Assembly: GCA_903813345.2 (NCBI GenBank)
Contig: CAIIXF020000002.1
Coordinates: forward strand, 12,296,150-12,360,149
DNA length: 64,000 nt
Source of the DNA: Owenia fusiformis
Taxonomy: Eukaryota; Annelida; Polychaeta; Sabellida; Oweniidae
Direction of reading: 5' to 3'
Under the pieces are notes generated by a model. It made no database searches. It was not told the DNA's origin and saw nothing but the letters and a program-made list of their open reading frames with translations. The translations under genes and the position numbers were made by a program. This document shows positions 7,546-22,500 of this stretch, piece by piece; the first letter of the stretch is position 1, and every line of letters begins with the position of its first letter.

Positions 7546-10500
7546 GTCGATTAACGTTTTCTTTCGAGGCTATTTTGTGTATAAAACGTTTTATTTGAGG
7601 CTTTTCGTCGATTTACGTTTTGTTTCGAGTCTATTATGTGTATAAAACGTTTTATTTGAGGCTTTTCGTCGATTATCGCTTTGTTTCGAGGCTATTTTGT
7701 GTATAAAGCGTTTTATTTGAGGCTTTTCGTCGATTTACGTTTTGTTTCGAGGCTATTATGTGTATAAAACGTTTTATTTGAGGCTTTTCGTCGATTATCG
7801 CTTTGTTTCGAGGCTATTTTGTGTATAAAACGTTTTATTTGAGGCTTTTCGTCGATTAACGTTTTGTTTCGAGGCTATTAAGTGTATAAAACGTTTTATT
7901 TGAGGCTTTTCGTCGATTAACGTTTTGTTTCGAGGCTATAATGTGTATAAAACGTTTTATTTGAGGCTTTTCTTCGATTTACGTTTTGTTTCGAGGCTAT
8001 TATGTGTATAAAACGTTTTATTTGAGCCTTTTCGTCGATTTACGTTTTGTTTCGAGGCTATTATGTGTATAAAATGGTTTATTTGAGACTTTTCGTCGAT
8101 TTACGTTTTGTTTCGAGGCTATTATGTGTATAAAACGTTTTATTTGAGGCTTTTCGACGATTTACGTTTTGTTTCGAGGCTATTATGTGTATAAGACGTT
8201 TTATTTGAGGCTTTTCGTCGATTTACGTTTTGTTTCGAGGCTATTATGTGTATAAGACGTTTTATTTGAGGCTTTTCGTCGATTTACGTTTTGTTTCGAG
8301 GCTATTATGTGTATAAGACGTTTTATTTGAGGCTTTTCGTCGATTTACGTTTTGTTTCGAGGCTATTATGTGTATAAGACGGTTTATTTGAGGCTTTTCG
8401 TCGATTTACGTTTTGTTTCGAGGCTATTATGTGTATAAAACGTTTTATTTGAGGCTTTTCGACGATTTACGTTTTGTTTCGAGGCTATTATGTGTATAAA
8501 ACGGTTTATTTGAGGCTTTTCGTCGATTTACGTTTTGTTTCGAGGCTATTATGTGTATAAAACGGTTTATTTGAGGCTTTTCGTCGATTTACGTTTTGTT
8601 TCGAGGCTATTATGTGTATAAAACGTTTTATTTGAGGCTTTTCGTCGATTTACGTTTTGTTTCGAGGCTATTATGTGTATAAAACGTTTTATTTGAGGCT
8701 TTTCGTCGATTTACGTTTTGTTTCGAGGCTATTATGTGTATAAAACGTTTTATTTGAGGCTTTTCGTCGATTTACGTTTTGTTTCGAGGCTATTATGTGT
8801 ATAAAACGTTTTATTTGAGGCTTTTCGTCGATTTACGTTTTGTTTCGAGGCTATTATGTGTATAAGACGGTTTATTTGAGGCTTTATGTCGATTTACGTT
8901 TTGTTTCGAGGCTATTATGTGTATAAGACGTTTTATTTGAGGCTTTTCGTCGATTTACGTTTTGTTTCGAGGCTATTATGTGTATAAGACGGTTTATTTG
9001 AGGCTTTTCGTCGATTTACGTTTTGTTTCGAGGCTATTATGTGTATAACACGGTTTATTTGAAGCTTTTCGTCGATTTACGTTTTGTTTCGAGGCTGTTA
9101 TGTGTATAAAACGGTTTATTTGAGGATTTTCGTCGATTAACGTTTTGTTTCGAGGCTATTATGTGTATAAAACGTTTTATTTGAGGCTTTTCGACGATTT
9201 ACGTTTTGTTTCGAGGCTTTTATGTGTATAAAACGGTTTATTTGAGGCCTTTGTCGATTTACGTTTTGTTACGAGGCTATTATGTGTATAAAACGGTTTA
9301 TTTGAGGCTTTTTGTCGATTTACGTTTTGTTTCGAGGCTATTATGTGTATAAAACGTTTTATTTGAGGCTTTTCGTCGATTTACGTTTTGTTTCGAGGCT
9401 ATTATGTGTATAAAACGGTTTATTTGAGGGTTTTCGTCGATTAACGTTTTGTTCCGAGGCTATTATGTGTATAAAACGTTTTATTTGAGGCTTTTCGTCG
9501 ATTATCGCTTTGTTTCGAGGCTATTTTGTGTATACAACGTTTTATTTGAGGCTTTTCGTCGATTAACGTTTTGTTTCGAGGCTATTAAGTGTATAAAACG
9601 TTTTATTTGAGGCTTTTCGTCGATTAACGTTTTGTTTCGAGGCTATTATGTGTATAAAACGTTTTATTTGAGGCTTTTCTTCGATTTACGTTTTGTTTCG
9701 AGGCTATTATGTGTATAAAACGTTTAATTGAGCCTTTTCGTCGATTTACGTTTTGTTTCGAGGCTATTATGTGTATAAAATGGTTTATTTGAGACTTTTC
9801 GTCGATTTACGTTTTGTTTCGAGGCTATTATGTGTATAAAACGTTTTATTTGAGGCTTTTCGTCGATTTACGTTTTGTTTCGAGGCTATTATGTGTATAA
9901 AACGTTTTATTTGAGGCTTTTCGTCGATTTACGTTTTGTTTCGAGGCTATTATGTGTATAAGACGTTTTATTTGAGGCTTTTCGTCGATTTACGTTTTGT
10001 TTCGAGGCTATTATGTGTATAAGACGGTTTATTTGAGGCTTTTCGTCGATTTACGTTTTGTTTCGAGGCTGTTATGTGTATAAAACGGTTTATTTGAGGC
10101 TTTTCGTCGATTTACGTTTTGTTTCGAGGCTATTATGTGTATAAAACGTTTTATTTGAGGCTTTTCGACGATTTACGTTTTGTTTCGAGGCTATTATGTG
10201 TATAAAACGGTTTATTTGAGGCTTTTCGTCGATTTACGTTTTGTTTCGAGGCTATTATGTGTATAAAACGTTTTATTTGAGGCTTTTCATCGATTTACGT
10301 TTTGTTTCGAGGCTATTATGTGTATAAAACGTTTTATCTGAGGCTTTTCGTCGATTTACGTTTTGTTTCGAGGCTATTATGTGTATAAAACGTTTTATTT
10401 GAGGCTTTTCGTCGATTTACGTTTTGTTTCGAGGCTATTATGTGTATAAAACGTTTTATTTGAGGCTTTTCGTCGATTTACGTTTTGTTTCGAGGCTATT

Positions 10501-13500
10501 ATGTGTATAAAACGTTTTATTTGAGGCTTTTCGTCGATTTACGTTTTGTTTCGAGGCTATTATGTGTATAAGACGGTTTATTTGAGGCTTTATGTCGATT
10601 TACGTTTTGTTTCGAGGCTATTATGTGTATAAGACGTTTTATTTGAGGCTTTTCGTCGATTTACGTTTTGTTTCGAGGCTATTATGTGTATAAGACGGTT
10701 TATTTGAGGCTTTTCGTCGATTTACGTTTTGTTTCGAGGCTATTATGTGTATAACACGGTTTATTTGAAGCTTTTCGTCGATTTACGTTTTGTTTCGAGG
10801 CTGTTATGTGTATAAAACGGTTTATTTGAGGCTTTTCGTCGATTTACGTTTTGTTTCGAGGCTATTATGTGTATAAAACGGTTTATTTGAGGGTTTTCGT
10901 CGATTAACGTTTTGTTCCGAGGCTATTATGTGTATAAAACGTTTTATTTGAGGCTTTTCGTCGATTTACGTTTTGTTTCGAGGCTATTATGTGTATAAAA
11001 CGTTTTATTTGAGGCTTTTCGTCGATTTACGTTTTGTTTCGAGGCTATTATGTGTATAAAACGTTTTATTTGAGGCTTTTCATCGATTTACGTTTTGTTT
11101 CGAGGCTATTATGTGTATAAAACGTTTTATTTGAGGCTTTTCATCGATTTACGTTTTGTTTCGAGGCTATTATGTGTATAAAACGTTTTATTTGAGGCTT
11201 TTCGTCGATTTACGTTTTGTTTCGAGGCTATTATGTGTATAAAACGTTTTATTTGAGGCTTTTCATCGATTTACGTTTTGTTTCGAGGCTATTATGTGTA
11301 TAAAACGTTTTATTTGAGGCTTTTCGTCGATTTACGTTTTGTTTCGAGGCTATTATGTGTATAAAACGTTTTATTTGAGGCTTTTCGTCGATTAACGTTT
11401 TGTTTCGAGGCTATTAAGTGTATAAAACGTTTTATTTGAGGCTTTTCGTCGATTAACGTTTTGTTTCGAGGCTATTATGTGTATGAAACGTTTTATTTGA
11501 GGCTTTTCTTCGATTTACGTTTTGTTTCGAGGCTATTATGTGTATAAAACGTTTTATTTGAGCCTTTTCGTCGATTTACGTTTTGTTTCGAGGCTATTAT
11601 GTGTATAAAATGGTTTATTTGAGACTTTTCGTCGATTTACGTTTTGTTTCGAGGCTATTATGTGTATAAAACGTTTTATTTGAGGCTTTTCGTCGATTTA
11701 CGTTTTGTTTCGAGGCTATTATGTGTATAAAACGTTTTATTTGAGGCTTTTCGTCGATTTACGTTTTGTTTCGAGGCTATTATGTGTATAAGACGTTTTA
11801 TTTGAGGCTTTTCGTCGATTTACGTTTTGTTTCGAGGCTATTATGTGTATAAGACGGTTTATTTGAGGCTTTTCGTCGATTTACGTTTTGTTTCGAGGCT
11901 GTTATGTGTATAAAACGGTTTATTTTAGGCTTTTCGTCGATTTACGTTTTGTTTCGAGGCTATTATGTGTATAAGACGGTTTATTTGAGGCTTTTCGTCG
12001 ATTTACGTTTTGTTTCGAGGCTGTTATGTGTATAAAACGGTTTATTTGAGGCTTTTCGTCGATTTACGTTTTGTTTCGAGGCTATTATGTGTATAAAACG
12101 TTTTATTTGAGGCTTTTCGACGATTTACGTTTTGTTTCGAGGCTATTATGTGTATAAAACGGTTTATTTGAGGCTTTTCGTCGATTTATGTGTATAAAAC
12201 GTTTTATTTGAGGCTTTTCGTCGATTAACGTTTTGTTTCGAGGCTATTAAGTGTATAAAACGTTTTATTTGAGGCTTTTCGTCGATTAACGTTTTGTTTC
12301 GAGGCTATTATGTGTATAAAACGTTTTATTTGAGGCTTTTCTTCGATTTACGTTTTGTTTCGAGGCTATTATGTGTATAAAACGTTTTATTTGAGCCTTT
12401 TCGTCGATTTACGTTTTGTTTCGAGGCTATTATGTGTATAAAATGGTTTATTTGAGACTTTTCGTCGATTTACGTTTTGTTTCGAGGCTATTATGTGTAT
12501 AAAACGTTTTATTTAAGGCTTTTCGTCGATTTACGTTTTGTTTCGAGGCTATTTTGTGTATAAAACGTTTTATTTGAGGCTTTTCGTCGATTTACGTTTT
12601 GTTTCGAGGCTATTATGTGTATAAAACGTTTTATTTGAGGCTTTTCGACGATTTACGTTTTGTTTCGAGGCTATTATGTGTATAAAACGGTTTATTTGAG
12701 GCTTTTCGTCGATTTACGTTTTGTTTCGAGGCTATTATGTGTATAAAACGTTTTATTTGAGGCTTTTCATCGATTTACGTTTTGTTTCGAGGCTATTATG
12801 TGTATAAAACGTTTTATTTGAGGCTTTTCGTCGATTTACGTTTTGTTTCGAGGCTATTATGTGTATAAAACGTTTTATTTGAGGCTTTTCGTCGATTTAC
12901 GTTTTGTTTCGAGGCTATTATGTGTATAACACGGTTTATTTGAAGCTTTTCGTCGATTTACGTTTTGTTTCGAGGCTGTTATGTGTATAAAACGTTTTAT
13001 TTGAGCCTTTTCGTCGATTTACGTTTTGTTTCGAGGCTATTATGTGTATAAAATGGTTTATTTGAGACTTTTCGTCGATTTACGTTTTGTTTCGAGGCTA
13101 TTATGTGTATAAGAGGCTTTTTCGTCGATTTACGTTTTGTTTCGAGGCTATTATGTGTATAAAACGTTTTATTTGAGGCTTTTCGTCGATTTACGTTTTG
13201 TTTCGAGGCTATTATGTGTATAAGACGTTTTATTTGAGGCTTTTCGTCGATTTACGTTTTGTTTCGAGGCTATTATGTGTATAAGACGGTTTATTTGAGG
13301 CTTTTCGTCGATTTACGTTTTGTTTCGAGGCTGTTATGTGTATAAAACGGTTTATTTGAGGCTTTTCGTCGATTTACGTTTTGTTTCGAGGCTATTATGT
13401 GTATAAAACGTTTTATTTGAGGCTTTTCGACGATTTACGTTTTGTTTCGAGGCTATTATGTGTATAAAACGGTTTATTTGAGGCTTTTCGTCGATTTACG

Positions 13501-16500
13501 TTTTGTTTCGAGGCTATTATGTGTATAAAACGTTTTATTTGAGGCTTTTCATCGATTTACGTTTTGTTTCGAGGCTATTATGTGTATAAAACGTTTTATT
13601 TGAGGCTTTTCGTCGATTTACGTTTTGTTTCGAGGCTATTATGTGTATAAAACGTTTTATTTGAGGCTTTTCGTCGATTTACGTTTTGTTTCGAGGCTAT
13701 TATGTGTATAAAACGTTTTATTTGAGGCTTTTCGTCGATTTACGTTTTGTTTCGAGGCTATTATGTGTATAAGACGTTTTATTTGAGGCTTTTCGTCGAT
13801 TTACGTTTTGTTTCGAGGCTATTATGTGTATAAGACGGTTTATTTGAGGCTTTTCGTCGATTTACGTTTTGTTTCGAGGCTATTATGTGTATAACACGGT
13901 TTATTTGAAGCTTTTCGTCGATTTACGTTTTGTTTCGAGGCTGTTATGTGTATAAAACGGTTTATTTGAGGATTTTCGTCGATTAACGTTTTGTTTCGAG
14001 GCTATTATGTGTATAAAACGTTTTATTTGAGGCTTTTCGACGATTTACGTTTTGTTTCGAGGCTTTTATGTGTATAAAACGGTTTATTTGAGGCCTTTGT
14101 CGATTTACGTTTTGTTACGAGGCTATTATGTGTATAAAACGGTTTATTTGAGGCTTTTTGTCGATTTACGTTTTGTTTCGAGGCTATTATGTGTATAAAA
14201 CGTTTTATTTGAGGCTTTTCGTCGATTTACGTTTTGTTTCGAGGCTATTATGTGTATAAAACGGTTTATTTGAGGGTTTTCGTCGATTAACGTTTTGTTC
14301 CGAGGCTATTATGTGTATAAAACGTTTTATTTGAGGCTTTTCGTCGATTATCGCTTTGTTTCGAGGCTATTTTGTGTATAAAACGTTTTATTTGAGGCTT
14401 TTCGTCGATTAACGTTTTGTTTCGAGGCTATTAAGTGTATAAAACGTTTTATTTGAGGCTTTTCGTCGATTAACGTTTTGTTTCGAGGCTATTATGTGTA
14501 TAAAACGTTTTATTTGAGGCTTTTCTTCGATTTACGTTTTGTTTCGAGGCTATTATGTGTATAAAACGTTTTATTTGAGCCTTTTCGTCGATTTACGTTT
14601 TGTTTCGAGGCTATTATGTGTATAAAATGGTTTATTTGAGACTTTTCGTCGATTTACGTTTTGTTTCGAGGCTATTATGTGTATAAAACGTTTTATTTGA
14701 GGCTTTTCGTCGATTTACGTTTTGTTTCGAGGCTATTATGTGTATAAGACGGTTTATTTGAGGCTTTTCGTCGATTTACGTTTTGTTTCGAGGCTGTTAT
14801 GTGTATAAAACGGTTTATTTGAGGCTTTTCGTCGATTTACGTTTTGTTTCGAGGCTATTATGTGTATAAAACGTTTTATTTGAGGCTTTTCGACGATTTA
14901 CGTTTTGTTTCGAGGCTATTATGTGTATAAAACGGTTTATTTGAGGCTTTTCGTCGATTTACGTTTTGTTTCGAGGCTATTATGTGTATAAAACGTTTTA
15001 TTTGAGGCTTTTCATCGATTTACGTTTTGTTTCGAGGCTATTATGTGTATAAAACGTTTTATTTGAGGCTTTTCGTCGATTTACGTTTTGTTTCGAGGCT
15101 ATTATGTGTATAAAACGTTTTATTTGAGGCTTTTCGTCGATTTACGTTTTGTTTCGAGGCTATTTTGTGTATAAAACGTTTTATTTGAGGCTTTTCGTCG
15201 ATTTACGTTTTGTTTCGAGGCTATTATGTGTATAAAACGTTTTATTTGAGGCTTTTCGTCGATTTACGTTTTGTTTCGAGGCTATTATGTGTATAAGACG
15301 GTTTATTTGAGGCTTTATGTCGATTTACGTTTTGTTTCGAGGCTATTATGTGTATAAGACGTTTTATTTGAGGCTTTTCGTCGATTTACGTTTTGTTTCG
15401 AGGCTATTATGTGTATAAGACGGTTTATTTGAGGCTTTTCGTCGATTTACGTTTTGTTTCGAGGCTATTATGTGTATAACACGGTTTATTTGAAGCTTTT
15501 CGTCGATTTACGTTTTGTTTCGAGGCTGTTATGTGTATAAAACGGTTTATTTGAGGCTTTTCGTCGATTTACGTTTTGTTTCGAGGCTATTATGTGTATA
15601 AAACGGTTTATTTGAGGGTTTTCGTCGATTAACGTTTTGTTCCGAGGCTATTATGTGTATAAAACGTTTTATTTGAGGCTTTTCGTCGATTTGCGTTTTG
15701 TTTCGAGGCTATTATGTGTATAAAACGTTTTATTTGAGGCTTTTCGTCGATTTACGTTTTGTTTCGAGGCTATTATGTGTATAAAACGTTTTATTTGAGG
15801 CTTTTCATCGATTTACGTTTTGTTTCGAGGCTATTATGTGTATAAGACGTTTTATTTGAGGCTTTTCGTCGATTTACGTTTTGTTTCGAGGCTATTATGT
15901 GTATAAGACGGTTTATTTGAGGCTTTTCGTCGATTTACGTTTTGTTTCGAGGCTATTATGTGTATAACACGGTTTATTTGAAGCTTTTCGTCGATTTACG
16001 TTTTGTTTCGAGGCTGTTATGTGTATAAAACGGTTTATTTGAGGATTTTCGTCGATTAACGTTTTGTTTCGAGGCTATTATGTGTATAAAACGTTTTATT
16101 TGAGGCTTTTCGACGATTTACGTTTTGTTTCGAGGCTTTTATGTGTATAAAACGGTTTATTTGAGGCCTTTGTCGATTTACGTTTTGTTACGAGGCTATT
16201 ATGTGTATAAAACGGTTTATTTGAGGCTTTTTGTCGATTTACGTTTTGTTTCGAGGCTATTATGTGTATAAAACGTTTTATTTGAGGCTTTTCGTCGATT
16301 TACGTTTTGTTTCGAGGCTATTATGTGTATAAAACGGTTTATTTGAGGGTTTTCGTCGATTAACGTTTTGTTCCGAGGCTATTATGTGTATAAAACGTTT
16401 TATTTGAGGCTTTTCGTCGATTATCGCTTTGTTTCGAGGCTATTTTGTGTATAAAACGTTTTATTTGAGGCTTTTCGTCGATTAACGTTTTGTTTCGAGG

Positions 16501-19500
16501 CTATTAAGTGTATAAAACGTTTTATTTGAGGCTTTTCGTCGATTAACGTTTTGTTTCGAGGCTATTATGTGTATAAAACGTTTTATTTGAGGCTTTTCTT
16601 CGATTTACGTTTTGTTTCGAGGCTATTATGTGTATAAAACGTTTTATTTGAGCCTTTTCGTCGATTTACGTTTTGTTTCGAGGCTATTATGTGTATAAAA
16701 TGGTTTATTTGAGACTTTTCGTCGATTTACGTTTTGTTTCGAGGCTATTATGTGTATAAAACGTTTTATTTGAGGCTTTTCGTCGATTTACGTTTTGTTT
16801 CGAGGCTATTATGTGTATAAAACGTTTTATTTGAGGCTTTTCGTCGATTTACGTTTTGTTTCGAGGCTATTATGTGTATAAGACGTTTTATTTGAGGCTT
16901 TTCGTCGATTTACGTTTTGTTTCGAGGCTATTATGTGTATAAGACGGTTTATTTGAGGCTTTTCGTCGATTTACGTTTTGTTTCGAGGCTGTTATGTGTA
17001 TAAAACGGTTTATTTGAGGCTTTTCGTCGATTTACGTTTTGTTTCGAGGCTATTATGTGTATAAAACGTTTTATTTGAGGCTTTTCGACGATTTACGTTT
17101 TGTTTCGAGGCTATTATGTGTATAAAACGGTTTATTTGAGGCTTTTCGTCGATTTACGTTTTGTTTCGAGGCTATTATGTGTATAAAACGTTTTATTTGA
17201 GGCTTTTCATCGATTTACGTTTTGTTTCGAGGCTATTATGTGTATAAAACGTTTTATTTGAGGCTTTTCGTCGATTTACGTTTTGTTTCGAGGCTATTAT
17301 GTGTATAAAACGTTTTATTTGAGGCTTTTCGTCGATTTACGTTTTGTTTCGAGGCTATTATGTGTATAAAACGTTTTATTTGAGGCTTTTCGTCGATTTA
17401 CGTTTTGTTTCGAGGCTATTATGTGTATAAAACGTTTTATTTGAGGCTTTTCGTCGATTTACGTTTTGTTTCGAGGCTATTATGTGTATAAGACGGTTTA
17501 TTTGAGGCTTTATGTCGATTTACGTTTTGTTTCGAGGCTATTATGTGTATAAGACGTTTTATTTGAGGCTTTTCGTCGATTTACGTTTTGTTTCGAGGCT
17601 ATTATGTGTATAAGACGGTTTATTTGAGGCTTTTCGTCGATTTACGTTTTGTTTCGAGGCTATTATGTGTATAACACGGTTTATTTGAAGCTTTTCGTCG
17701 ATTTACGTTTTGTTTCGAGGCTGTTATGTGTATAAAACGGTTTATTTGAGGCTTTTCGTCGATTTACGTTTTGTTTCGAGGCTATTATGTGTATAAAACG
17801 GTTTATTTGAGGGTTTTCGTCGATTAACGTTTTGTTCCGAGGCTATTATGTGTATAAAACGTTTTATTTGAGGCTTTTCGTCGATTTACGTTTTGTTTCG
17901 AGGCTATTATGTGTATAAAACGTTTTATTTGAGGCTTTTCGTCGATTTACGTTTTGTTTCGAGGCTATTATGTGTATAAAACGTTTTATTTGAGGCTTTT
18001 CATCGATTTACGTTTTGTTTCGAGGCTATTATGTGTATAAAACGTTTTATTTGAGGCTTTTCATCGATTTACGTTTTGTTTCGAGGCTATTATGTGTATA
18101 AAACGTTTTATTTGAGGCTTTTCGTCGATTTACGTTTTGTTTCGAGGCTATTATGTGTATAAAACGTTTTATTTGAGGCTTTTCATCGATTTACGTTTTG
18201 TTTCGAGGCTATTATGTGTATAAAACGTTTTATTTGAGGCTTTTCGTCGATTTACGTTTTGTTTCGAGGCTATTATGTGTATAAAACGTTTTATTTGAGG
18301 CTTTTCGTCGATTAACGTTTTGTTTCGAGGCTATTAAGTGTATAAAACGTTTTATTTGAGGCTTTTCGTCGATTAACGTTTTGTTTCGAGGCTATTATGT
18401 GTATGAAACGTTTTATTTGAGGCTTTTCTTCGATTTACGTTTTGTTTCGAGGCTATTATGTGTATAAAACGTTTTATTTGAGCCTTTTCGTCGATTTACG
18501 TTTTGTTTCGAGGCTATTATGTGTATAAAATGGTTTATTTGAGACTTTTCGTCGATTTACGTTTTGTTTCGAGGCTATTATGTGTATAAAACGTTTTATT
18601 TGAGGCTTTTCGTCGATTTACGTTTTGTTTCGAGGCTATTATGTGTATAAAACGTTTTATTTGAGGCTTTTCGTCGATTTACGTTTTGTTTCGAGGCTAT
18701 TATGTGTATAAGACGTTTTATTTGAGGCTTTTCGTCGATTTACGTTTTGTTTCGAGGCTATTATGTGTATAAGACGGTTTATTTGAGGCTTTTCGTCGAT
18801 TTACGTTTTGTTTCGAGGCTGTTATGTGTATAAAACGGTTTATTTTAGGCTTTTCGTCGATTTACGTTTTGTTTCGAGGCTATTATGTGTATAAGACGGT
18901 TTATTTGAGGCTTTTCGTCGATTTACGTTTTGTTTCGAGGCTGTTATGTGTATAAAACGGTTTATTTGAGGCTTTTCGTCGATTTACGTTTTGTTTCGAG
19001 GCTATTATGTGTATAAAACGTTTTATTTGAGGCTTTTCGACGATTTACGTTTTGTTTCGAGGCTATTATGTGTATAAAACGGTTTATTTGAGGCTTTTCG
19101 TCGATTTACGTTTTGTTTCGAGGCTATTATGTGTATAAAACGTTTTATTTGAGGCTTTTCATCGATTTACGTTTTGTTTCGAGGCTATTATGTGTATAAA
19201 ACGTTTTATTTGAGGCTTTTCGTCGATTTACGTTTTGTTTCGAGGCTATTATGTGTATAAAACGTTTTATTTGAGGCTTTTCGTCGATTTACGTTTTGTT
19301 TCGAGGCTATTATGTGTATAAAACGTTTTATTTGAGGCTTTTCGTCGATTTACGTTTTGTTTCGAGGCTATTATGTGTATAAAACGTTTTATTTGAGGCT
19401 TTTCGTCGATTTACGTTTTGTTTCGAGGCTATTATGTGTATAAAACGTTTTATTTGAGGCTTTTCGTCGATTTACGTTTTGTTTCGAGGCTATTATGTGT

Positions 19501-22500
19501 ATAAGACGGTTTATTTGAGGCTTTATGTCGATTTACGTTTTGTTTCGAGGCTATTATGTGTATAAGACGTTTTATTTGAGGCTTTTCGTCGATTTACGTT
19601 TTGTTTCGAGGCTATTATGTGTATAAGACGGTTTATTTGAGGCTTTTCGTCGATTTACGTTTTGTTTCGAGGCTATTATGTGTATAACACGGTTTATTTG
19701 AAGCTTTTCGTCGATTTACGTTTTGTTTCGAGGCTGTTATGTGTATAAAACGGTTTATTTGAGGCTTTTCGTCGATTTACGTTTTGTTTCGAGGCTATTA
19801 TGTGTATAAAACGGTTTATTTGAGGGTTTTCGTCGATTAACGTTTTGTTCCGAGGCTATTATGTGTATAAAACGTTTTATTTGAGGCTTTTCGTCGATTT
19901 ACGTTTTGTTTCGAGGCTATTATGTGTATAAAAGGTTTTATTTGAGGCTTTTCGTCGATTTACGTTTTGTTTCGAGGCTATTATGTGTATAAAACGTTTT
20001 ATTTGAGGCTTTTCATCGATTTACGTTTTGTTTCGAGGCTATTATGTGTATAAAACGTTTTATTTGAGGCTTTTCATCGATTTACGTTTTGTTTCGAGTC
20101 TATTATGTGTATAAAACGTTTTATTTGAGGCTTTTCGTCGATTTACGTTTTGTTTCGAGGCTATTATGTGTATAAAACGTTTTATTTGAGGCTTTTCATC
20201 GATTTACGTTTTGTTTCGAGGCTATTATGTGTATAAAACGTTTTATTTGAGGCTTTTCGTCGATTTACGTTTTGTTTCGAGGCTATTATGTGTATAAAAC
20301 GATTTATTTGAGGCTTTTCGTCGATTAACGTTTTGTTTCGAGGCTATTAAGTGTATAAAACGTTTTATTTGAGGCTTTTCGTCGATTAACGTTTTGTTTC
20401 GAGGCTATTATGTGTATAAAACGTTTTATTTGAGGCTTTTCTTCGATTTACGTTTTGTTTCGAGGCTATTATGTGTATAAAACGTTTTATTTGAGCCTTT
20501 TCGTCGATTTACGTTTTGTTTCGAGGCTATTATGTGTATAAAATGGTTTATTTGAGACTTTTCGTCGATTTACGTTTTGTTTCGAGGCTATTATGTGTAT
20601 AAAACGTTTTATTTGAGGCTTTTCGTCGATTTACGTTTTGTTTCGAGGCTATTATGTGTATAAAACGTTTTATTTGAGGCTTTTCGTCGATTTACGTTTT
20701 GTTTCGAGGCTATTATGTGTATAAGACGTTTTATTTGAGGCTTTTCGTCGATTTACGTTTTGTTTCGAGGCTATTATGTGTATAAGACGGTTTATTTGAG
20801 GCTTTTCGTCGATTTACGTTTTGTTTCGAGGCTGTTATGTGTATAAAACGGTTTATTTGAGGCTTTTCGTCGATTTACGTTTTGTTTCGAGGCTATTATG
20901 TGTATAAAACGTTTTATTTGAGGCTTTTCGACGATTTACGTTTTGTTTCGAGGCTATTATGTGTATAAAACGGTTTATTTGAGGCTTTTCGTCGATTTAC
21001 GTTTTGTTTCGAGGCTATTATGTGTATAAAACGTTTTATTTGAGGCTTTTCATCGATTTACGTTTTGTTTCGAGGCTATTATGTGTATAAAACGTTTTAT
21101 TTGAGGCTTTTCGTCGATTTACGTTTTGTTTCGAGGCTATTATGTGTATAAAACGTTTTATTTGAGGCTTTTTGTCGATTTACGTTTGTTTCGAGGCTAT
21201 TATGTGTATAAAACGTTTTATTTGAGGCTTTTCGTCGATTTACGTTTTGTTTCGAGGCTATTATGTGTATAAAACGTTTTATTTGAGGCTTTTCGTCGAT
21301 TTACGTTTTGTTTCGAGGCTATTATGTGTATAAGACGGTTTATTTGAGGCTTTATGTCGATTTACGTTTTGTTTCGAGGCTATTATGTGTATAAGACGTT
21401 TTATTTGAGGCTTTTCGTCGATTTACGTTTTGTTTCGAGGCTATTATGTGTATAAGACGGTTTATTTGAGGCTTTTCGTCGATTTACGTTTTGTTTCGAG
21501 GCTATTATGTGTATAACACGGTTTATTTGAAGCTTTTCGTCGATTTACGTTTTGTTTCGAGGCTATTATGTGTATAAAACGGTTTATTTGAGGGTTTTCG
21601 TCGATTAACGTTTTGTTCCGAGGCTATTATGTGTATAAAACGTTTTATTTGAGGCTTTTCGTCGATTTACGTTTTGTTTCGAGGCTATTATGTGTATAAG
21701 ACGGTTTATTTGAGGCTTTTCGTCGATTTACGCTTTGTTTCGAGGCTGTTATGTGTATAAAACGGTTTATTTGAGGCTTTTCGTCGATTTAAGTTTTCTT
21801 TCGAGGCTATTATGTGTATAAAACGTATTATTTGAGGCTTTTCGACGATTTACGTTTTGTTTCGAGGCTATTATGTGTATAAAACGGTTTATTTGAGGCT
21901 TTTCGTCGATTTACGTTTTGTTTCGAGGCTATTATGTGTACAAAACGTTTTATTTGAGGCTTTTCATCGATTTACGTTTTGTTTCGAGGCTATTATGTGT
22001 ATAAAACGTTTTATTTGAGGCTTTTCGTCGATTTACGTTTTGTTTCGAGGCTATTATGTGTATAAAACGGTTTATTTGAGGCTTTTCGTCGATTTACGTT
22101 TTGTTTCGAGGCTATTATGTGTATAAAACGGTTTATTCGAGGGTTTTCTTCGATTTACGTTTTGTTACGAGGCTATTATGTGTATAAAACGTTTTATTTG
22201 AGGCTTTTCGTCGATTTACGTTTTGTTTCGAGGCTATTATGTGTATAAGACGTTTTATTTGAGGCTTTTCGTCGATTTACGTTTTGTTTCGAGGCTATTA
22301 TGTGTATAAAACGGTTTATTCGAGGGTTTTCTTCGATTTACGTTTTGTTTCGAGGCTATTATGTGTATAAAACGTTTTATTTGAGGCTTTTCGTCGATTT
22401 ACGTTTTGTTTCGAGGCTATTATGTGTATAAGACGTTTTATTTGAGGCTTTTCGTCGATTTACGTTTTGTTTCGAGGCTATTATGTGTATAAAACGTTTT

